Numbered from the stretch's first letter, positions 1-8,097 are shown. The stretch is 64,000 bases of DNA from Paenarthrobacter ureafaciens (GCF_004028095.1 NZ_SBHM01000007.1:2108001-2172000); one strand, 5' to 3'. Made by a program: numbers and translations. The notes: generated by a model not told the origin, from the sequence alone.

Positions 1-438
1 GCCCTGGTTCAGGTATTCCTCTGCCAGGGCCTGGATCTCCTTCAAACCGCTCTCCGAAGAGATGGGCTGGGCTCCGGCCTTGGACATCTTGATGCCGTTG
101 TACTCGGCCGGGTTGTGGCTGGCAGTGAACGTCGCGCCGGCTGCATTAAGCGCGCCGCAGGCGTAGTACAGCTCGTCCGTGGAAATAAGGTCCAGCAACT
201 GCACGTTGGCGCCGCGGGTGGCAGCGCCCTTGGCGAACGCCTGGCTGAACTCGGGCGAGGAAGGCCGCATGTCCCCGCCAACCAGAACGGTCTCACCCTC
301 CAACCCAAGGACGTCGATAAATGCAGCACCCACGGCCTCTACGATCTCGGCCGTGATTGATTCCCCCACGATGCCCCGGACGTCATACGCCTTGAAAGAG
401 GCCGAGAGGTCAAAGGTCTTAGTCTGCTCGCTAGTCAC
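1..438 (-). CDS. manB: Phosphomannomutase/phosphoglucomutase, N-terminal part (cut by window edge)
   Basis: Alpha-D-phosphohexomutase that interconverts 6-phospho and 1-phospho sugars in the cytoplasm, feeding sugar-nucleotide synthesis. Translating the minus strand from GTG at 438 gives 146 codons in frame to the window edge: MTSEQTKTFDLSASFKAYDVRG, then the catalytic phosphoserine loop TASHNPAEYNGIK at about residues 107-119. KAYDVRG near the N-terminus is typical of bacterial ManB/AlgC-type enzymes. The C-terminal two thirds are outside the window. It is divergent from the recQ gene. The choice between mannose and glucose preference cannot be made from this part. The start is preceded by a weak purine-rich site only. 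Confidence 0.85.
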   Translation of the reverse strand, partial: MTSEQTKTFDLSASFKAYDVRGIVGESITAEIVEAVGAAFIDVLGLEGETVLVGGDMRPSSPEFSQAFAKGAATRGANVQLLDLISTDELYYACGALNAAGATFTASHNPAEYNGIKMSKAGAQPISSESGLKEIQALAEEYLNQG

Positions 439-485
439 GCGCTCAATCCTACTGTGAGGGTGCAAATGGGCATGAACCGCCTCCC

Positions 486-516
486 GGCTATGTGGAGAAC
501 GGTTGTCCACATAGCC
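486..516. promoter_or_regulatory. Inverted repeat with DnaA-box-like arms before recQ
   Basis: Arms GGCTATGTGGA (486-496) and TCCACATAGCC (506-516) are a perfect 11-bp inverted repeat around a 9-base loop. The right arm contains TTGTCCACA (504-512 region), which equals the high-GC actinobacterial DnaA box; the left arm on the other strand contains TTCTCCACA, one base off. It sits in the divergent space between the phosphomutase and recQ genes. It may be a DnaA or other regulator site, or simply an RNA hairpin; there is no T run for a terminator. Confidence 0.4.
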
Positions 517-562
517 CTTCCTGCCCGTTATCGCTGTCAGGCCCTGCTGCAATACTGGGGAC

Positions 563-2728
563 ATGGCCAACATCCCGCAAAATGTCGCTCTTCCTGTGCA
601 GTCGCCTACACGCCAGCAGGCGCTTGAATGCCTCAGGGAGCTCGTCGGGAATCCCCAAGCCGAGTTCCATGACGGACAATTCGAGGCCATCGAAGCGCTG
701 GTGGACGCTGGACGCAGGGCCCTGGTGGTGCAGCGTACCGGGTGGGGGAAGTCCGCCGTCTATTTCGTGTCGTCCCTGTTGCTGCGCAGGCGCGGGGCGG
801 GGCCAACCTTGATTGTTTCCCCTTTGCTGGCGCTCATGCGGGACCAGGTGGCTGCTGCGGCCCGGGCAGGTGTACGGGCCGTAGCCATCAACTCGGCAAA
901 TGCATTGGAGTGGGATACGGTCCTGGCCCAGCTGGCGGCGGACGAGGTCGATGTCCTGCTGGTGTCCCCGGAACGCCTGACCAATCCCTCCTTCCGGGAG
1001 AACCAGCTTCCCGAGTTGATCCGGCGGACGGGTCTGCTGGTGGTTGATGAAGCGCACTGTATTTCGGACTGGGGCCACGATTTCCGGCCGGACTACCGCC
1101 GCATCGCGGACCTGATCACGCAATTGCCGGAAACCGTCCCCGTGTTGGCCACCACGGCCACGGCGAACTCGCGTGTTGTCCATGACATCGAGGAGCAGCT
1201 CGGGGAAGGGGTACTGACCATCCGCGGCCCCTTGGGCAGGGAATCCCTGCGGTTGGGAGTGCTTAACCTCCCTGACTCCCGGGACCGCCTTGGCTGGTTG
1301 CTCACGCATCTGAACGATCTGCCCGGCAGCGGGATTATCTACACCCTGACCGTTTCCGCCGCCGAGGACACCGCCCGCCTGCTTGCCGAGGCGGGGCACA
1401 ACGTCCTGGCTTACACAGGACGCACCGATCCCGCGGACAGGGAGCGCGCGGAGCAATTATTGAAGGACAACCAGGTCAAAGCGCTGGTAGCGACGTCAGC
1501 CTTGGGCATGGGGTTCGACAAACCCGATCTCGGCTTCGTCATCCACCTGGGCGCGCCGTCGTCGCCTGTCGCGTACTACCAGCAGGTGGGCCGTGCCGGA
1601 CGTGGCGCTGCGAATGCCGACGTCCTGCTGCTTCCCGGCTCCGAAGACCGCGAGATCTGGCAATACTTCGCCACCGCTTCGATGCCTTCGGCCGAGAAAG
1701 CGCAGGCCGTCCTGAACGTCCTGGATGAAGCTGGTTCCGCCCTTTCCACGGTGGCCTTGGAAGCGAGGGTGGACCTGCGCCGGACGCCCCTGGAGCTGCT
1801 GCTCAAGGTGCTCGCCGTGGATGGAGCGGTGGAACGGGTTGGAGGTGGCTGGAAGGCAACCGGGCAACCCTGGGCCTACGATGCTGAACGCTACTCCCGC
1901 ATTGCCGAGGCACGCGTGGACGAGCAGGAATCGATGATCGTCTACGAGGACACCTCGGGGTGCCGCATGGAGTACATCACCTCAGTCCTTGACGATGAAA
2001 CCGCGGCACCTTGCGGCCGTTGTGACAACTGTGCCGGGCAGTGGTTCCCGAAGGACATTGCCGAGGCAGCCGCTGACGCTGCGGGGCAAACGCTTCGCCG
2101 GGCGGGAATTGTGGTGGAGCCGAGGCTGCAGTGGCCGTCCGGAATGGACCGGCTGGGTGTGGCGGTGAAGGGCAAGATCAAGCCGGACCAGTCCGTGGCG
2201 GAAGGGCGTGTCCTGGCCCGCCTGACCGACCTGGGCTGGGGCGGAGCGCTGCGTGAACTCTTTGCCGCCGGCGCTCCGGACCGCCAAGTGGACCCTGCCA
2301 TGCTCCAAGCCTGCGTTCAGGTGCTGCGGGAGTGGTCCGGTGCCGAGGGCGGGACGGCGTGGAGTGGAGCGGGCCGTCCGGTGGCCGTTGTGAGTGTTCC
2401 TTCCAGGAGCAAACCACAGCTGGTGGACTCGCTGGCCCGGGGAATCGCCGGCATAGGCCGCATGCCGTACTTGGGTGCCCTGCAACCTCAACATGGCGGA
2501 CCCGTTGGAGCCCGGGGTGGCAACAGCGCTTACCGCCTTGCGGGAGTATGGGAACGGTTTGCGGTGGGTGAAGAACTTGGCCAGGCGTTGGTGGGCGCGC
2601 AAGGACAGCCTGTGCTCCTGGTGGACGATCTCATCGACAGTCGGTGGACCATGACGGTGGCCGGCCGGTGCCTCCGGGAAGCAGGTGCGGGGGCGGTCCT
2701 TCCCCTGGCGTTGGCCCAGGCTGGATAG
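563..2728 (+). CDS. recQ: RecQ-family ATP-dependent DNA helicase with C-terminal phosphoribosyltransferase-like domain
   Basis: 3'-5' superfamily 2 DNA helicase, likely used in recombination and repair. In the 721-residue product one sees Walker A GWGKS near residue 61, the DEAH box VVDEAHCISDWGHDFRP near 160, motif V/VI ALGMGFDKPD and QQVGRAGRG near 315-350, and a zinc-binding cysteine cluster (CRME...CGRCDNC) near 470-490. The last 150 residues carry VLLVDDLIDSRWT, the PRPP-binding loop signature of type I phosphoribosyltransferases, in place of an HRDC domain. Such tails are known in actinobacterial RecQ proteins; their role is unclear. ATG at 563 follows a GGGG purine run at short spacing. 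Confidence 0.9.
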   Translation: MANIPQNVALPVQSPTRQQALECLRELVGNPQAEFHDGQFEAIEALVDAGRRALVVQRTGWGKSAVYFVSSLLLRRRGAGPTLIVSPLLALMRDQVAAAARAGVRAVAINSANALEWDTVLAQLAADEVDVLLVSPERLTNPSFRENQLPELIRRTGLLVVDEAHCISDWGHDFRPDYRRIADLITQLPETVPVLATTATANSRVVHDIEEQLGEGVLTIRGPLGRESLRLGVLNLPDSRDRLGWLLTHLNDLPGSGIIYTLTVSAAEDTARLLAEAGHNVLAYTGRTDPADRERAEQLLKDNQVKALVATSALGMGFDKPDLGFVIHLGAPSSPVAYYQQVGRAGRGAANADVLLLPGSEDREIWQYFATASMPSAEKAQAVLNVLDEAGSALSTVALEARVDLRRTPLELLLKVLAVDGAVERVGGGWKATGQPWAYDAERYSRIAEARVDEQESMIVYEDTSGCRMEYITSVLDDETAAPCGRCDNCAGQWFPKDIAEAAADAAGQTLRRAGIVVEPRLQWPSGMDRLGVAVKGKIKPDQSVAEGRVLARLTDLGWGGALRELFAAGAPDRQVDPAMLQACVQVLREWSGAEGGTAWSGAGRPVAVVSVPSRSKPQLVDSLARGIAGIGRMPYLGALQPQHGGPVGARGGNSAYRLAGVWERFAVGEELGQALVGAQGQPVLLVDDLIDSRWTMTVAGRCLREAGAGAVLPLALAQAG

Positions 2729-2770
2729 CGGCCGCCGCCCCTTGCTGCGGACAGGACCGCTGCAGGACCC

Positions 2771-2828
2771 GTGTCATGCCCGGCCAGGTTGTGTCATGTT
2801 GTGATCGCTCCCACATCCCGTCTATAGG
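2771..2828 (+). promoter_or_regulatory. Candidate promoter with upstream direct repeats for the MFS gene
   Basis: GTGTCATG occurs at 2771-2778 and again at 2791-2798, exactly 20 bp apart (two helical turns). It is followed by a possible -35 TTGTGA (2799-2804), an 18-bp spacer and -10 TATAGG (2823-2828). The arrangement suggests a regulator binding one face of DNA next to the -35. Inferred only from sequence. Confidence 0.35.
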
Positions 2829-2885
2829 ATCGATGAAACACACCCGCTTCCCAGCGCGGGATACCGTTTGATCCGGACCGGAGCC

Positions 2886-4325
2886 ATGAGCACAGAATCG
2901 AACCGCACCGACGTCGCAGCCCCAAGTGAGAGCATGTGGCAGCCAAAGCTCGCGTTGCTGGTGGCGGCCACCTTCTTCATGGAGTTCCTGGACGGAACCG
3001 TCCTGACCACCGCGATCCCGAGCATCGCCTCCGATTTCCGCGTGCCCGCAGCAGATGTCAACATCACCATGACCGCCTACCTGGTGACTGTGGCCATGGG
3101 GATACCGTTGAGCAGCTGGCTGGCGGAACGAATGGGCGCCCGGAGGGTGTTTTGCTTCGCCATTGCAGTATTCACGATCGCGTCCCTGCTGTGCGCGGTG
3201 AGCCAGGACCTGACGATGCTCACGCTCAGCAGGGTGGCCCAAGGTGCGGGCGGGGCCATGATGGTTCCGGTCGGGACGCTGGTGGTCCTCCGGGGAACGC
3301 CGAAGTCCGAGCTTCTCCGTGCCACCGCTTACCTCGTGTGGCCGGGCCTTCTTGCACCGGTGTTGGCCCCGATGGTCGGCGGAGCGCTGACGACGTTCCT
3401 CTCCTGGCACTGGATCTTCCTCATCAACCTCCCGCTGGGCCTGGCCGCATTCATCGCCGCGCTGCGCTTGGTTCCCCGGACCGCCGTCGGGGATAAACGC
3501 AGGCTTGACTGGCTGGGACTGTTGCTGACGACGCTTGGCGTGGGTGCCCTGGTGGTAGGCCTTGAAACATTGGGCGGCCACACACCGGGGCTGGTGGCTG
3601 CGGTAGTGGTTGGAGGCGGCGTCCTTTCCTTGGCCGGAGCGGTCTGGTGGATGACCAGGGCAAAAGTCCCGCTGTTCAACCTTGGGGTCTTCGGAACGAG
3701 GACTTTCCGTGCCACGTCCACGGGCGGCTTCATCTACCGGCTCACCATCAGCTCGGTTCCCTTCCTGCTGCCGTTGATGTTCCAGGATGGATTCGGTTGG
3801 GATCCCCTGAAGGCCGGTGTCATGGTGGCGGCGGTCTTTGTGGGCAACATCGGCATCAAACCGGCTACCACCCCCATCATCCGGCGGTTCGGGTTCAAGC
3901 CCGTACTGGTCTTTGCCTCTTTCGCCTCGGCGGTGACGTTTGTTCTGTGCGCCTTCCTGTCGGCCGAGACTCCCGAGCCGGTAATTTTCGGCCTGCTGCT
4001 GCTCAGCGGCGCTTTCCGGTCCATCGGCTTCTCCGCGTACGCCTCGGTGCAGTACGCGGATATCGTCCCTGAGCAACTGCCGTCGGCCAATGCCATCTCT
4101 GCCACGCTGGTGCAGCTGGCGGCCGGTGCCGGAATTGCCGTGGGAGCACTGTTCCTCCGGTTGTTCGAAACCGCCGGGTTCCTGGGTGGGGAGAACACCG
4201 CTTACAAAGGGGCCTTCCTGGCCATGGCAGTACTGATGCTCGTGAGTACCGTGGACAGCCTGATGCTTCACCGGGATGCCGGCGCGGAGGTCAGTGCAGG
4301 CGGTCGTGGCCGCCAACCCCGCTAA
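2886..4325 (+). CDS. MFS multidrug exporter, DHA2 (EmrB/QacA) type
   Basis: Proton-coupled drug exporter of the cytoplasmic membrane. The product of 479 residues has many hydrophobic spans. Near residue 30 it shows MEFLDGTVLTTAIPSI, matching motif D1 of 14-helix DHA2 exporters (LDxTxVNVALP). The loop between helices 2 and 3 reads SWLAERMGARRVF, the MFS motif A. A motif C-like stretch lies in helix 5 (VWPGLLAPVLAPMVGGAL, helix-breaking G/P pattern). ATG 2886 is preferred; a TTG at 2868 in the same frame is an alternative that would add six residues. A divergent or adjacent regulator is not present. Substrate unknown. Confidence 0.85.
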   Translation: MSTESNRTDVAAPSESMWQPKLALLVAATFFMEFLDGTVLTTAIPSIASDFRVPAADVNITMTAYLVTVAMGIPLSSWLAERMGARRVFCFAIAVFTIASLLCAVSQDLTMLTLSRVAQGAGGAMMVPVGTLVVLRGTPKSELLRATAYLVWPGLLAPVLAPMVGGALTTFLSWHWIFLINLPLGLAAFIAALRLVPRTAVGDKRRLDWLGLLLTTLGVGALVVGLETLGGHTPGLVAAVVVGGGVLSLAGAVWWMTRAKVPLFNLGVFGTRTFRATSTGGFIYRLTISSVPFLLPLMFQDGFGWDPLKAGVMVAAVFVGNIGIKPATTPIIRRFGFKPVLVFASFASAVTFVLCAFLSAETPEPVIFGLLLLSGAFRSIGFSAYASVQYADIVPEQLPSANAISATLVQLAAGAGIAVGALFLRLFETAGFLGGENTAYKGAFLAMAVLMLVSTVDSLMLHRDAGAEVSAGGRGRQPR

Positions 4326-4378
4326 CGCCGCTAACCCTCGAAGGGGGTCCTGCAACCCCGGGTTAAACGCAAAAGGTC

Positions 4379-4403
4379 GGGTTATAGGACAAAACGTGTG
4401 TAA
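4379..4403 (+). repeat. Left terminal inverted repeat of the IS
   Basis: 25 bp, identical to the reverse complement of 5644-5668; starts GGGTTATAGG. The target duplication AAAAGGTC precedes it at 4371-4378. Confidence 0.93.
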
Positions 4404-4468
4404 CGGAGGGGCTTGCTTCTCAGTATCGGCGGGCGAAATTCGGGGTAGCTAAGCTTTTGGAGCTTAGT

Positions 4469-4498
4469 GTGGCTGGGGTGCTTGCATATCTGGGAAAT
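4469..4498 (+). other. Short leader frame ending in a -1 slippery heptamer (GGGAAAT) upstream of the transposase
   Basis: GGAG (4459-4462) lies 6 bases before GTG 4469. That frame reads MAGVLAYLGN and reaches G-GGA-AAT at 4492-4498, a heptamer of the X-XXY-YYZ type. A -1 slip there puts the ribosome on TGT (4498-4500) and then the transposase frame, restoring the CLVC half of a zinc ribbon. Without a slip the leader frame continues and stops about 25 codons later. A small stem GTTTGG/CCAAAC (4499-4504 with 4512-4517) follows directly. Frameshifting is inferred, not shown. Confidence 0.45.
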
Positions 4499-4500
4499 GT

Positions 4501-5631
4501 TTGGTGTGTGGCCAAACGCTGGTTCGGAACGGGAAAACGTCAGCGGGCAAACAACGCTACCGGTGCCTGAACTGCGGGTCGAGCCGCTCTGGTGAACGCC
4601 CGGATGTCAGTCGCAGGGCCGAGTTGGAAGCGTTCCTTGGCTGGTTGATGGGCACCACCGGCCAGGCCGCTGCTGCCTCGTTTGGCACGGCCCGGTCCTT
4701 CCGTCGGCGCACTGCCTGGTGCTGGAACATCGTCCCGCGGATCCCTGCCACCGGTGAGGTCCATGACCAGATCCAGGTCGATGGGATCTACGTCGGCTCG
4801 TGGTGCTGTTTGATCGCTGTTGCCGGGGAACATGTGCTGGGCTGGCAGTGGTGTGACACCGAGAAGAAGACCGCGTGGGCGGCGTTGCTGCAACGGTTCC
4901 CGGCACCACGGGTGGTGATCACCGACGGCGGGTCCGGGATCGCCGCTGCCCTGTCGGAGTGCTGGTCCGAAACCGCGGTCCAACGCTGCCTGGTCCATGT
5001 CCAGCGGAACGTCCGCACCTACCTGACCAGCCGGCCCAGAACAGAGGCAGGCAGGGCATTGCTGCGGCTAGGACGGGCGCTGACACGGATCAACGCCCCG
5101 GCCGAAGCAGCAGCATGGCTGGCAGGGCTCAATGCCTGGCACCAGGAACACGGGGCCCTGGTCAAAGCCCGCACCTACCGCGCCGCGACGGCCGTTGCTC
5201 CGGGATGGGTCCGATCGAATCAGGCCTGGTGGTACACCCACGACAGGCTCCGGAAGGCCTACCGGCTGCTCGAACGCCTCGGCCAGGCCGGCACGCTCTT
5301 CACCTACCTGAGCCGTGAATACAACGGGCTGGACATCGCCTCGACAACGAACAGGATCGAAGGCGGCACCAACGCCCAACTCCGGCTGATCCTGCGGACT
5401 CACCGCGGCATGGGCGAGGAACACCAAAAGCGAGCGATCGAGTGGTACCTCTACCTACACAGCGAGCAACCCCGCCCACCGGCCGCGCTCATCGAAACGA
5501 GTTACTACCGACCAGCCAAGAGAACAACCCAGACCCTGCAGGAACAAGAACCAGGCCCAGAGCTCTACAGCACCGGCCTCAGCCCAGACGAAGGCCTCTG
5601 GCACCGCACCGGCTGGGCAGGACGCACCTAA
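4501..5631 (+). CDS. IS1249-type transposase (IS256 family, DDE)
   Basis: Cuts and joins the ends of the surrounding IS. The N-terminus is a zinc ribbon (CLVCG...RYRCLNCG). The DDE core is visible as QVDGIYVGSW (first Asp), VVITDGGSGI (second Asp) and TTNRIEGGTNAQLR (Glu), and the tail THRGMGEEHQKRAIEWYLY is typical of the IS1249 group. The frame is open only from 4468 and has no ATG, GTG or TTG before TTG 4501. Starting at that TTG loses the first zinc-ligand cysteine (TGT 4498-4500), so expression by -1 frameshifting from GTG 4469 is a real possibility. Otherwise the gene looks intact, 376 residues. Confidence 0.88.
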   Translation: MVCGQTLVRNGKTSAGKQRYRCLNCGSSRSGERPDVSRRAELEAFLGWLMGTTGQAAAASFGTARSFRRRTAWCWNIVPRIPATGEVHDQIQVDGIYVGSWCCLIAVAGEHVLGWQWCDTEKKTAWAALLQRFPAPRVVITDGGSGIAAALSECWSETAVQRCLVHVQRNVRTYLTSRPRTEAGRALLRLGRALTRINAPAEAAAWLAGLNAWHQEHGALVKARTYRAATAVAPGWVRSNQAWWYTHDRLRKAYRLLERLGQAGTLFTYLSREYNGLDIASTTNRIEGGTNAQLRLILRTHRGMGEEHQKRAIEWYLYLHSEQPRPPAALIETSYYRPAKRTTQTLQEQEPGPELYSTGLSPDEGLWHRTGWAGRT

Positions 5632-5643
5632 CACGCCCGGGAT

Positions 5644-5668
5644 TTACACACGTTTTGTCCTATAACCC
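5644..5668 (-). repeat. Right terminal inverted repeat of the IS
   Basis: 25 bp, perfect inverted copy of 4379-4403. The second target duplication copy AAAAGGTC follows at 5669-5676 and forms the foot of the tRNA-Ser terminator hairpin. Confidence 0.93.
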
Positions 5669-5672
5669 AAAA

Positions 5673-5696
5673 GGTCCCGGTTCGAAAACCGGGACC
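5673..5696 (-). terminator. Intrinsic terminator of tRNA-Ser(GCT), at the IS insertion site
   Basis: GGTCCCGGTT / AACCGGGACC form a 10-bp stem with a CGAA loop. Read on the minus strand it is followed by four T's and then the IS end. The IS target duplication (AAAAGGTC) includes the T run and the foot of the stem, so duplication preserved a working hairpin. Confidence 0.75.
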
Positions 5697-5702
5697 ACTT
5701 CG

Positions 5703-5791
5703 CGGAGACGGGGGGATTTGAACCCCCGGTCGAGTTTAACCCCGACCCTTCATTAGCAGTGAAGTCCATTCGGCCGCTCTGGCACGTCTCC
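5703..5791 (-). tRNA. tRNA-Ser (anticodon GCT)
   Basis: On the minus strand a full type II cloverleaf is seen: acceptor GGAGACG pairs with CGTCTCC, discriminator G, anticodon loop ACTGCTAATG giving anticodon GCT, a long variable arm (GGGTCGGGGTTAAACTCGACC) and T loop GGTTCAAATCC. CCA is not encoded. It reads AGC/AGT serine codons. An IS has inserted just past its 3' end. Confidence 0.95.
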
Positions 5792-5868
5792 AATTGCTAT
5801 TGCTAGCCCACCAAGGATACGCAGAACGTGCGGCACAGTGCAAAACAGCCGTCAACCAAGCCTGGGCC

Positions 5869-8058
5869 TTACTCGCCCCCGGCCAACGCCCGCCAGAGGA
5901 AGTGGTTGCTCCTGGCCTGCAGCGCGGCGGCTTGCCTGTTGTCCGAAGCTCCGGCGTGCCCGCCCTCCAAGGCTTCGTGGAACCAGACGTTGGGGATGCC
6001 CATGGCCTGCATCCGGGCGGCCATCTTCCGGGCCTGGACGGGACCCACGCGGTCGTCCGAGGTCGCAGTCCAGATGAACGTTTCCGGGTATTCCACTCCG
6101 TCACGGAGCAAGTGGTACGGGGAGAACGTGCGGATGAATTCCCACTGCCCGGGCACATCGGGATCTCCGTATTCGGCAATCCAGGAGTATCCGGCGGACA
6201 GCTTCGTGTATCGGCGCATGTCCAGCAGCGGCACCCCGCAGGAGATCGCCCCGAACAGTTCGGGGTACTGCGTGAGCATGTTGCCCACCAGCAGCCCGCC
6301 GTTGGAGCCGCCCACGCACCCCAGGCGTTTCCGGCTGGTGACTCCCCGCGAGATGAGGTCCTGCGCAACCGCTGCGAAGTCCTCGTAAGCGCGGTGCCTG
6401 TTTTCCCGGAGGGCTGCGTGGTGCCAGGACGGTCCGTATTCGCCTCCGCCGCGGATGTTGGCCACCACGTAGACCCCGCCGCGGACGTGGGCGTCCTCCC
6501 CGGTGGTGCGGCGTTCAAGCCATGCCCGGCCGATCGTTCCGCTGTAGGCAGGGGTGCGGGAGACCTCGAACCCGCCGTAGCCGGAGAGCTGCGTGGGGTT
6601 CTGACCGTCCAGGACCAGATCTTTGGAAGCGACCTGGAAGTAAGGGATGCGGGTGCCGTCGGCCGAAACAGCGAAGTGCTGTTGGACCTCGTACCCGGCT
6701 TCGTTGAAGAACGACGGCGAGCGCTTCACCTCTTCGTGGTGGCTCCCGGCAGGTCCGAGTGAGCCGCGCGTGAGGGTCGTGGGAGTAGTGAAACCTGTGG
6801 CCACCAACCAGTAGTCGTTTCCGGCGCCGGATTCGTCCTCGTCGTCCACTGCATAGGCGTTGACGTCATGGAGCGGGGGACAGGCGTCCAGGGTGCTCCA
6901 GGCCCAGGAACCGGAGTCGTCCGGCTTTGAGGGGTCCAGCACCCGGATCTCGGAGGAGACGTCCCGCAGCAGGTTCAGCAGCAGGTAGTCCCTGGTCCAG
7001 CTCCAGGACTGCAGGGACGTGTGGTCGTCGGGCGTGAACAGCACCACCACGTCGCGTGTGCCGGCCAGCCACTCTTCAAGGCCTGCCGCGAGGAGGGAGC
7101 CGGCAGGGTATTGGACGCCGGCAACGGACCAGTCGTGCCGTGGACGGAACATCAGCCATTCGCGGTGCGCGCTGATGTTGACGTCCGTCGGGACGTCGAT
7201 GTCCATCCAGGCGCCGTCATGGAGCAGCGACGTCCGCTGGTTGTAGAAGTCGATGTAGTCCACGGCGAAAGTGCGCTCAAAGCCTGGCGTGGAGTCGTGG
7301 GCGACCATGGCCAGCATGTGGTCTTCGGGGATCTCGAAGATCTGTTCCGCTGATGCCAGGGATTCGCCGCGGCGCAGCTTCACCGCGGTTCGGGCGTAGG
7401 AGGAGGAAGTTGCGGGTAGTCCGTCGGCGGTGCTGGAGACCAGGAGAGTGTCTGCATCGAGCCAGCTGACATGGCCCTTCGCGGTGGGTAGGTCAAAGCC
7501 ACCATCGGCCGGGTCCACGAACGTCCTGGTGGCGAGGTCGAATTCGCGGTACCGGTTGGCGTCGCCGCCGTCGGGGGAGAGGGAAACCATGGCGAGCCGG
7601 TAGTCGGAACCGTCGGACGGGCGAAGGAAGCCGGCCCCGTGGAACACCCACTCGATACCTTCGGAGGCTGCCAAGGCGTCCACATCCAGCAGCACGTCCC
7701 AGTCCGGTGCGTCGGAGAGGTAGCTCTCCCACGTGGTGCGGCGCCAGAGGCCCTTGGGGTGTTCCCGGTCCTTCCAGAAGTTGTAGTAGAAGTCCCCCCG
7801 CTTGTTCACCATGGCGATGCGGTCGGTGGAGTCCAGGACCTCCAGGATGCCCGCTTCCACCGCCGCGTATCCGGCGTCTTCCAGGAGTTCTTCGGTTCGG
7901 GCGTTTTGTTCACGGACCCATGCCAGCTGTTCTTCGCCGTGGATGTCCTCCAACCAGACAAACTCATCCGTTGGCTCGGGTGCGACGTCGGCGTGGCGGG
8001 GCCCTGGCTGCTCGCGTTCTTCGGGCAAGGGCGATTGATCAGCTGCTGTGGTGGTCAT
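5869..8058 (-). CDS. S9 family peptidase (prolyl oligopeptidase)
   Basis: Serine peptidase that cuts short peptides after proline. The product is 729 residues, usual for the family. The N-terminal half is the beta-propeller with repeated strands (for example DVLLDVDALAASEGIEWVF and YREFDLATRTF). The C-terminal alpha/beta hydrolase part has GCVGGSNGGLLVGNML (nucleophile Ser in GGSNGG), TSDDRVGPVQARKMAARMQ (Asp) and EGGHAG (His). No signal peptide is seen, so it is probably cytoplasmic. ATG 8058 gives MTTTAADQSPLPEE. Only 39 bp separate this start from the divergent flavoprotein gene, so the two promoters must overlap or lie in each other's coding DNA. Confidence 0.9.
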   Translation of the reverse strand: MTTTAADQSPLPEEREQPGPRHADVAPEPTDEFVWLEDIHGEEQLAWVREQNARTEELLEDAGYAAVEAGILEVLDSTDRIAMVNKRGDFYYNFWKDREHPKGLWRRTTWESYLSDAPDWDVLLDVDALAASEGIEWVFHGAGFLRPSDGSDYRLAMVSLSPDGGDANRYREFDLATRTFVDPADGGFDLPTAKGHVSWLDADTLLVSSTADGLPATSSSYARTAVKLRRGESLASAEQIFEIPEDHMLAMVAHDSTPGFERTFAVDYIDFYNQRTSLLHDGAWMDIDVPTDVNISAHREWLMFRPRHDWSVAGVQYPAGSLLAAGLEEWLAGTRDVVVLFTPDDHTSLQSWSWTRDYLLLNLLRDVSSEIRVLDPSKPDDSGSWAWSTLDACPPLHDVNAYAVDDEDESGAGNDYWLVATGFTTPTTLTRGSLGPAGSHHEEVKRSPSFFNEAGYEVQQHFAVSADGTRIPYFQVASKDLVLDGQNPTQLSGYGGFEVSRTPAYSGTIGRAWLERRTTGEDAHVRGGVYVVANIRGGGEYGPSWHHAALRENRHRAYEDFAAVAQDLISRGVTSRKRLGCVGGSNGGLLVGNMLTQYPELFGAISCGVPLLDMRRYTKLSAGYSWIAEYGDPDVPGQWEFIRTFSPYHLLRDGVEYPETFIWTATSDDRVGPVQARKMAARMQAMGIPNVWFHEALEGGHAGASDNRQAAALQARSNHFLWRALAGGE

Positions 8059-8097
8059 CGCCCCATCCAAGCAACACAGGTAAAAGGGAAGCAAGTC

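Larger units (their letters stand above)
4379..5668 (+). mobile_element. Complete IS256-family (IS1249 group) insertion sequence, 1290 bp
   Basis: Perfect 25-bp terminal inverted repeats (4379-4403 and 5644-5668, beginning GGGTTATAGGACAAAACG) enclose one transposase gene. The element is flanked by the 8-bp direct repeat AAAAGGTC at 4371-4378 and 5669-5676, the target duplication expected for IS256 relatives. It landed in the terminator of the neighbouring tRNA-Ser gene. The intact ends and duplication point to a recent insertion. Confidence 0.9.

Noticed and set aside
486..516. Replication origin
   Set aside because: Only two DnaA-box-like motifs and no dnaA/dnaN or AT-rich region nearby.
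2631..4355. A 574-codon open frame on the minus strand opposite the MFS exporter
   Set aside because: Composition is Gly/Arg/His/Gln-rich without domains; it is the mirror of GC-rich coding DNA. The plus strand encodes a clear transporter.
4325..5700. Genomic island at tRNA-Ser
   Set aside because: Only a single IS lies here and no integrase or att repeats were seen; the IS is bounded by its own 8-bp duplication.
7639..8097. Upstream extension of the flavoprotein frame
   Set aside because: It overlaps the divergent peptidase gene and the Rossmann motif with a ribosome site fixes the start at 8098.
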